From NCBI GenBank assembly GCA_045046885.1, contig JASFYX010000039.1:10708-74707 (forward strand): a stretch of 64,000 bases of DNA, read 5' to 3'. Source of the DNA: CG1-02-35-72 sp045046885 (lineage in GTDB: Bacteria; Bacteroidota; Bacteroidia; Flavobacteriales; Flavobacteriaceae). Positions 61,434-64,000 of the stretch are shown one piece after another. The stretch's first letter is position 1. Every line of letters starts with the position of its first letter. A program made the translations under genes and the position numbers. Under the pieces are notes generated by a model. The model had not been told where the DNA came from. It ran no database searches and saw nothing but the letters and a program-made list of their open reading frames with translations.

Positions 61434-61441
61434 TACTTTTG
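61434..61441 (+). promoter_or_regulatory. -7 box of gcvT
   Basis: TACTTTTG matches TAnnTTTG, 30 bases upstream of the ATG at 61472. No glycine riboswitch-like structure is evident between it and the gene. Confidence 0.5.
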
Positions 61442-61471
61442 TTTCTTTAAAAAATCCTAAAATAATTCATT

Positions 61472-62554
61472 ATGAAAAATACAGCGCTCACCAATATTCA
61501 CACAAATTTAGGTGCTAAAATGGTGTCCTTTGCGGGTTATAATATGCCTGTGCAATACGAAGGCGTCAATGCCGAACACTTAACCGTTAGAAATGCTGTG
61601 GGTGTATTTGACGTGTCGCATATGGGCGAATTCTTCCTCTCTGGTAAAAATGCCTTGGCACTGATTCAAAAAGTAACAAGTAACGACGCTTCAAAACTCT
61701 TTGATGGTAAAGTACAATACAGTTGCTTACCCAATTACGACGGCGGTATTGTGGACGATTTATTGGTGTATCGCATATCTGAAACCGAATATATGTTGGT
61801 GGTAAACGCTTCGAATATTGATAAAGATTGGGCTTGGATTAGCAAACACAACGATTTAGATGTCGATATGATTAATGCCTCTAATGACCTTTCGCTTTTA
61901 GCGATACAAGGGCCAATGGCTACCAAAGCCTTGCAATCTTTAACCGCTATTGACTTGGCAAGTATGGATTATTACACCTTTAAAATAGGCACTTTTGCAG
62001 GGATAGAAAACGTCACCATTTCGGCTACGGGCTATACCGGTAGCGGCGGCTTTGAAATTTATTTTAAAAACGAGGACGCCCTTACTATTTGGGAAGCTGT
62101 TTTTAAAGCTGGTGCCGACTTTGGTATTAAACCCATTGGTTTGGCCGCACGTGATACTTTACGCCTCGAAATGGGCTTCTGCCTCTATGGCAACGATATT
62201 AACGATACCACCTCGCCTATTGAAGCTGGTTTAAGCTGGATTACCAAATTCACAAAAGACTTTGTGAACGCCGAAGCTTTAAAAGCCCAAAAAGAAAACG
62301 GTGTTACTAAAAAATTAGTCGCTTTTAGTATGGTAGATCGCGGAATTCCACGACACGGTTATACTATAGTTGACGCCGAAGGCACTACTATTGGCGAAGT
62401 GACTTCGGGGACTATGAGTCCGTCATTAAAAGTAGGTGTCGGTTTGGGCTATGTACCAAAAGCTTATGCCAAATTAGGATCGGAAATTTATATTGCCGTC
62501 CGTAACAAACAACTTAAAGCCCAAGTGGTAAAATTGCCTTTTTATAAAGGATAG
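61472..62554 (+). CDS. gcvT: Aminomethyltransferase (glycine cleavage T-protein)
   Basis: A 360-residue enzyme transferring the methylene group of glycine to tetrahydrofolate. Blocks: GAKMVSFAGYNMPVQYEGV, GVFDVSHMGEFFLSGK, GGIVDDLLVYRISETEYMLV, SATGYTGSGGFEIYF, AARDTLRLEMGFCLYGNDI and DRGIPRHGYTIVDAEG. The catalytic Asp lies in GVFDVSHMGE-like context near residue 48 onward and in the RDTLRLE helix region. GcvH and GcvP are not in the window, so gcvT stands apart from its complex, as is common in Bacteroidota. Confidence 0.95.
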   Translation: MKNTALTNIHTNLGAKMVSFAGYNMPVQYEGVNAEHLTVRNAVGVFDVSHMGEFFLSGKNALALIQKVTSNDASKLFDGKVQYSCLPNYDGGIVDDLLVYRISETEYMLVVNASNIDKDWAWISKHNDLDVDMINASNDLSLLAIQGPMATKALQSLTAIDLASMDYYTFKIGTFAGIENVTISATGYTGSGGFEIYFKNEDALTIWEAVFKAGADFGIKPIGLAARDTLRLEMGFCLYGNDINDTTSPIEAGLSWITKFTKDFVNAEALKAQKENGVTKKLVAFSMVDRGIPRHGYTIVDAEGTTIGEVTSGTMSPSLKVGVGLGYVPKAYAKLGSEIYIAVRNKQLKAQVVKLPFYKG

Positions 62555-62555
62555 G

Positions 62556-62587
62556 TTTGATGATTTGACGATTTGATGATTTGATAG
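62556..62587. repeat. Short tandem repeat (four 8-bp units)
   Basis: Four near-identical 8-mers, TTTGATGA, TTTGACGA, TTTGATGA and TTTGATAG, lie directly after the gcvT stop codon. Only two bases deviate from the first unit outside the last copy. Possibly a slippage product; no function can be assigned. Confidence 0.6.
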
Positions 62588-62677
62588 TTTAATTTTTTAT
62601 AATCTCATTTTAAGCTATTTACTATTTTTTGTGATTTTTTTTCACTAAGTTTGAGTATTCTTTTAATTTAAACTTTT

Positions 62678-63874
62678 TTGGAAACTATTTCAGATAAAAT
62701 ACGCGTCACTTTAAAGAAGGTTGTTCATAGGAAATCGTTAAGATTGCTTCTTTATTTTAAATATCATGAGCCAACTTTAAAGCTTGTTAGAACTTTGCCT
62801 GGAGCAACGTGGAGTAAATCTTTACGCTGTTGGCACATTGCTTTTACCGATGCCAACATCCGCAAGGTTAAACATGTTTTGGCTCCTAAAACGACCCTTA
62901 TTGTAGATACTAGTGTTAAGGACACAAGTATTGTTTTAAAAAATGTATTGCCCAAAAAACAGGTTTTAACCGCGACGCAAAAAGATTTTATAAAATCCTA
63001 TAAAAAATACCTTTACGGATTGCGTTTGAGCGACAGTACGGTACATACATACAGCAGTTTTATTATGGATTTTGTGAGCTACAACAGCGACAAAGTACTG
63101 TGTGATTTGACCAACAGGGATGTTGAAAAATTTGTAGAAGATGTTGTTGTTGTTAGGGCTTTGTCTATTAGCACACACCGACAAATTGTGAGTGCTCTTA
63201 AACATTTTGCGGTCTTTCTGCCCGATAGTAAGATAAGCGAATTGGCTTTAAAACGCCCTTATAAAAGCACTATTTTACCCACTGTTTTAAGCAAAGAAGA
63301 AGTGATTGATTTGTTGCGCTTTACGCAGAATTTAAAACACAGAGCGGTGTTGGCTTTAATTTATTCGGCCGGATTGCGCATTAGCGAGTTGTTGTCTTTA
63401 AAATTAGCGGCGATAGATATAGACAGGCGTCAGATAATTGTACATAACAGCAAGCACAGAAAAGACAGGCATGTTATTTTGGCTGAGAGTTTTTTACCTT
63501 TATTGAACAATTATTTACAAACCTATAATCCACATGTTTATTTTGTTGAGGGTAAAACAGGCCAGCCCTATTCGGCCGAGAGTATCAGAGGTTTTTTAAG
63601 GCGTAGTTGTAAAGCGGCTGGTATTACAAAACGTGTAACGCCGCATACATTGCGACACAGTTATGCGACACATTTATTAGAAAACGGTACTGATATAAGG
63701 TATATACAAGAATTGTTAGGACATGCGCGTCCGGAGACAACAATGATTTATACCCATGTAAGTAAAATGGACTTATTGCGAATAGAGAGTCCATTAGATG
63801 TGGCGTTAAAAGACATTATAAAAGCGGATAAAAACGATAAAAAAGTTTTGTTATCCCGAAATCTAAACCGATAA
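62678..63874 (+). CDS. Tyrosine recombinase / site-specific integrase
   Basis: A 398-residue recombinase. The first ~95 residues form a basic arm-like domain with TLPGATWSKSLRCWHIAFTD, followed by a SAM-like core-binding domain (100-185). The catalytic domain shows R234 (SAGLRISELL), K259 (NSKHRKDRHV), H323 and R326 (TPHTLRHSYATH), H349 (LLGHARPETT) and nucleophile Y358 (IYTHV); all are present, so it should be active. It lacks the extra helix insertion that marks integron IntI, though the core is IntI/XerCD-like. The only start in frame after a TAA at 62669 is TTG 62678. It marks the beginning of an accessory segment running off the right edge. Confidence 0.9.
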   Translation: METISDKIRVTLKKVVHRKSLRLLLYFKYHEPTLKLVRTLPGATWSKSLRCWHIAFTDANIRKVKHVLAPKTTLIVDTSVKDTSIVLKNVLPKKQVLTATQKDFIKSYKKYLYGLRLSDSTVHTYSSFIMDFVSYNSDKVLCDLTNRDVEKFVEDVVVVRALSISTHRQIVSALKHFAVFLPDSKISELALKRPYKSTILPTVLSKEEVIDLLRFTQNLKHRAVLALIYSAGLRISELLSLKLAAIDIDRRQIIVHNSKHRKDRHVILAESFLPLLNNYLQTYNPHVYFVEGKTGQPYSAESIRGFLRRSCKAAGITKRVTPHTLRHSYATHLLENGTDIRYIQELLGHARPETTMIYTHVSKMDLLRIESPLDVALKDIIKADKNDKKVLLSRNLNR

Positions 63875-63879
63875 ATAGT

Positions 63880-63887
63880 TATATTTG
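63880..63887 (+). promoter_or_regulatory. -7 box after the integrase gene
   Basis: TATATTTG matches TAnnTTTG, six bases after the integrase stop codon and pointing towards the right edge. It would drive whatever lies beyond the window. Confidence 0.35.
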
Positions 63888-63888
63888 T

Positions 63889-64000
63889 TGGGTTATAACG
63901 AGTTGCTTGCAATAGGTGAATTTCAACCAGATTTCAAAAAAGTTCTTTAAAATAAAAAGCTGAATAAGTCGGAAAGATTCTCGAAATTTCTACCTGTATG
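63889..64000. other. Non-coding edge sequence with a possible recombination site
   Basis: After the integrase gene no reading frame of note begins before the edge. GGGTTATAACGAGTTGC near 63889-63905 contains the 8-bp palindrome GTTATAAC and a TAACGAGTT stretch that faintly recalls integron-type attC ends; GCTTGCAA follows, and a second arm would have to lie beyond position 64000. Speculative. Confidence 0.25.

Larger units (their letters stand above)
61162..61471. other. Divergent intergenic region with promoters and a GC-rich repeat
   Basis: The 310-base spacer between the divergent transketolase N-half and gcvT genes holds the two promoter boxes and a GC-rich fragment near 61252-61295 (AAGGCGGCAGGCAGGATCGC, then CACGGCTAAAGCCTCGCG). 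The fragment shares the GGCAGGCAGG core with the repeats upstream of fdhD. No further gene is seen. Confidence 0.5.

Noticed and set aside
62678..63874. Classical integron integrase IntI
   Set aside because: The extra IntI-specific helical insertion in the catalytic domain is absent, and no verified attC site is visible before the window ends.

Overview
The window is typical chromosome of a member of the Bacteroidota, most likely family Flavobacteriaceae. The evidence is AT-rich, densely packed genes; promoters matching the Bacteroidota -7 box TAnnTTTG; SusC/TonB-like outer-membrane beta-barrel proteins; a bacillithiol gene (bshA); a transketolase split into two separate half-genes; LytS/LytTR signalling; THUMP-like (PG_1098) and YwbE proteins; and a GyrA with Thr at the first quinolone-determining position, as in flavobacteria. 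There is no rRNA operon and no CRISPR array.

Layout. 1-2.2 kb: start of a large outer-membrane barrel protein running off the left edge. 2.5-4.1 kb: a flavin oxidoreductase and a periplasmic cyclophilin. 4.3-11.6 kb (minus): a soluble NAD-type formate dehydrogenase cluster (NuoE/NuoF-like fusion subunit, GxxExxY protein, catalytic molybdo-subunit, fdhD, outer-membrane protein), interrupted by the GxxExxY gene inside inverted repeats. 11.7-16.2 kb (minus): THUMP-like methyltransferase, SRPBCC protein, AI-2E/PerM transporter with a GC-rich leader, and prfC. 16.3-19.3 kb: an accessory island with a very AT-rich 690-residue orphan PD-(D/E)XK-like nuclease, inverted paired hairpins on both sides, and an IS200-type HUH transposase. 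19.3-23.4 kb: GNAT enzyme, an unrecognised 606-residue protein, an HI0933-like flavoprotein and a mini ExbB-like membrane protein. 23.6-26.1 kb: LytS/LytTR two-component pair and a small secreted basic protein. 26.1-30.8 kb (minus): an isoquinoline-oxidoreductase-like molybdenum hydroxylase operon with a MocA-like nucleotidyltransferase and an M20 amidohydrolase.

31-36 kb: YceI protein, glycoside-hydrolase-like lipoprotein, YwbE and a secreted hypothetical. 36.0-36.6 kb: tRNA-Arg(TCT), tRNA-Pro(TGG), a small GIY-YIG gene apparently inserted at tRNA-Pro, and tRNA-Ser(GCT). 36.7-44.7 kb: PgpH-like HD phosphohydrolase, thiolase, NlpC/P60 hydrolase, TPR protein and gyrA. 44.9-52.2 kb: clpC, two small secreted proteins, smpB, a UbiA prenyltransferase, maf, the transketolase C-half and a small porin. 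52.2-57.6 kb (minus): FKBP lipoprotein with a calcium-binding-type tail, typA, a metallophosphoesterase that seems to start at ATT, and proline dehydrogenase. 57.7-62.6 kb: aroB, a cargo-free copy of the paired hairpins, bshA, the transketolase N-half and gcvT. 62.7-64 kb: a tyrosine recombinase at the right edge.

The most interesting material is mobile or nuclease-linked: (i) the paired-hairpin/HUH-transposase/orphan-nuclease island and its nuclease-free counterpart 40 kb away, (ii) the GxxExxY gene inside the formate dehydrogenase operon, and (iii) the GIY-YIG gene beside tRNA-Pro. All three pair a small or orphan nuclease-like gene with flanking palindromic repeats in a host locus.
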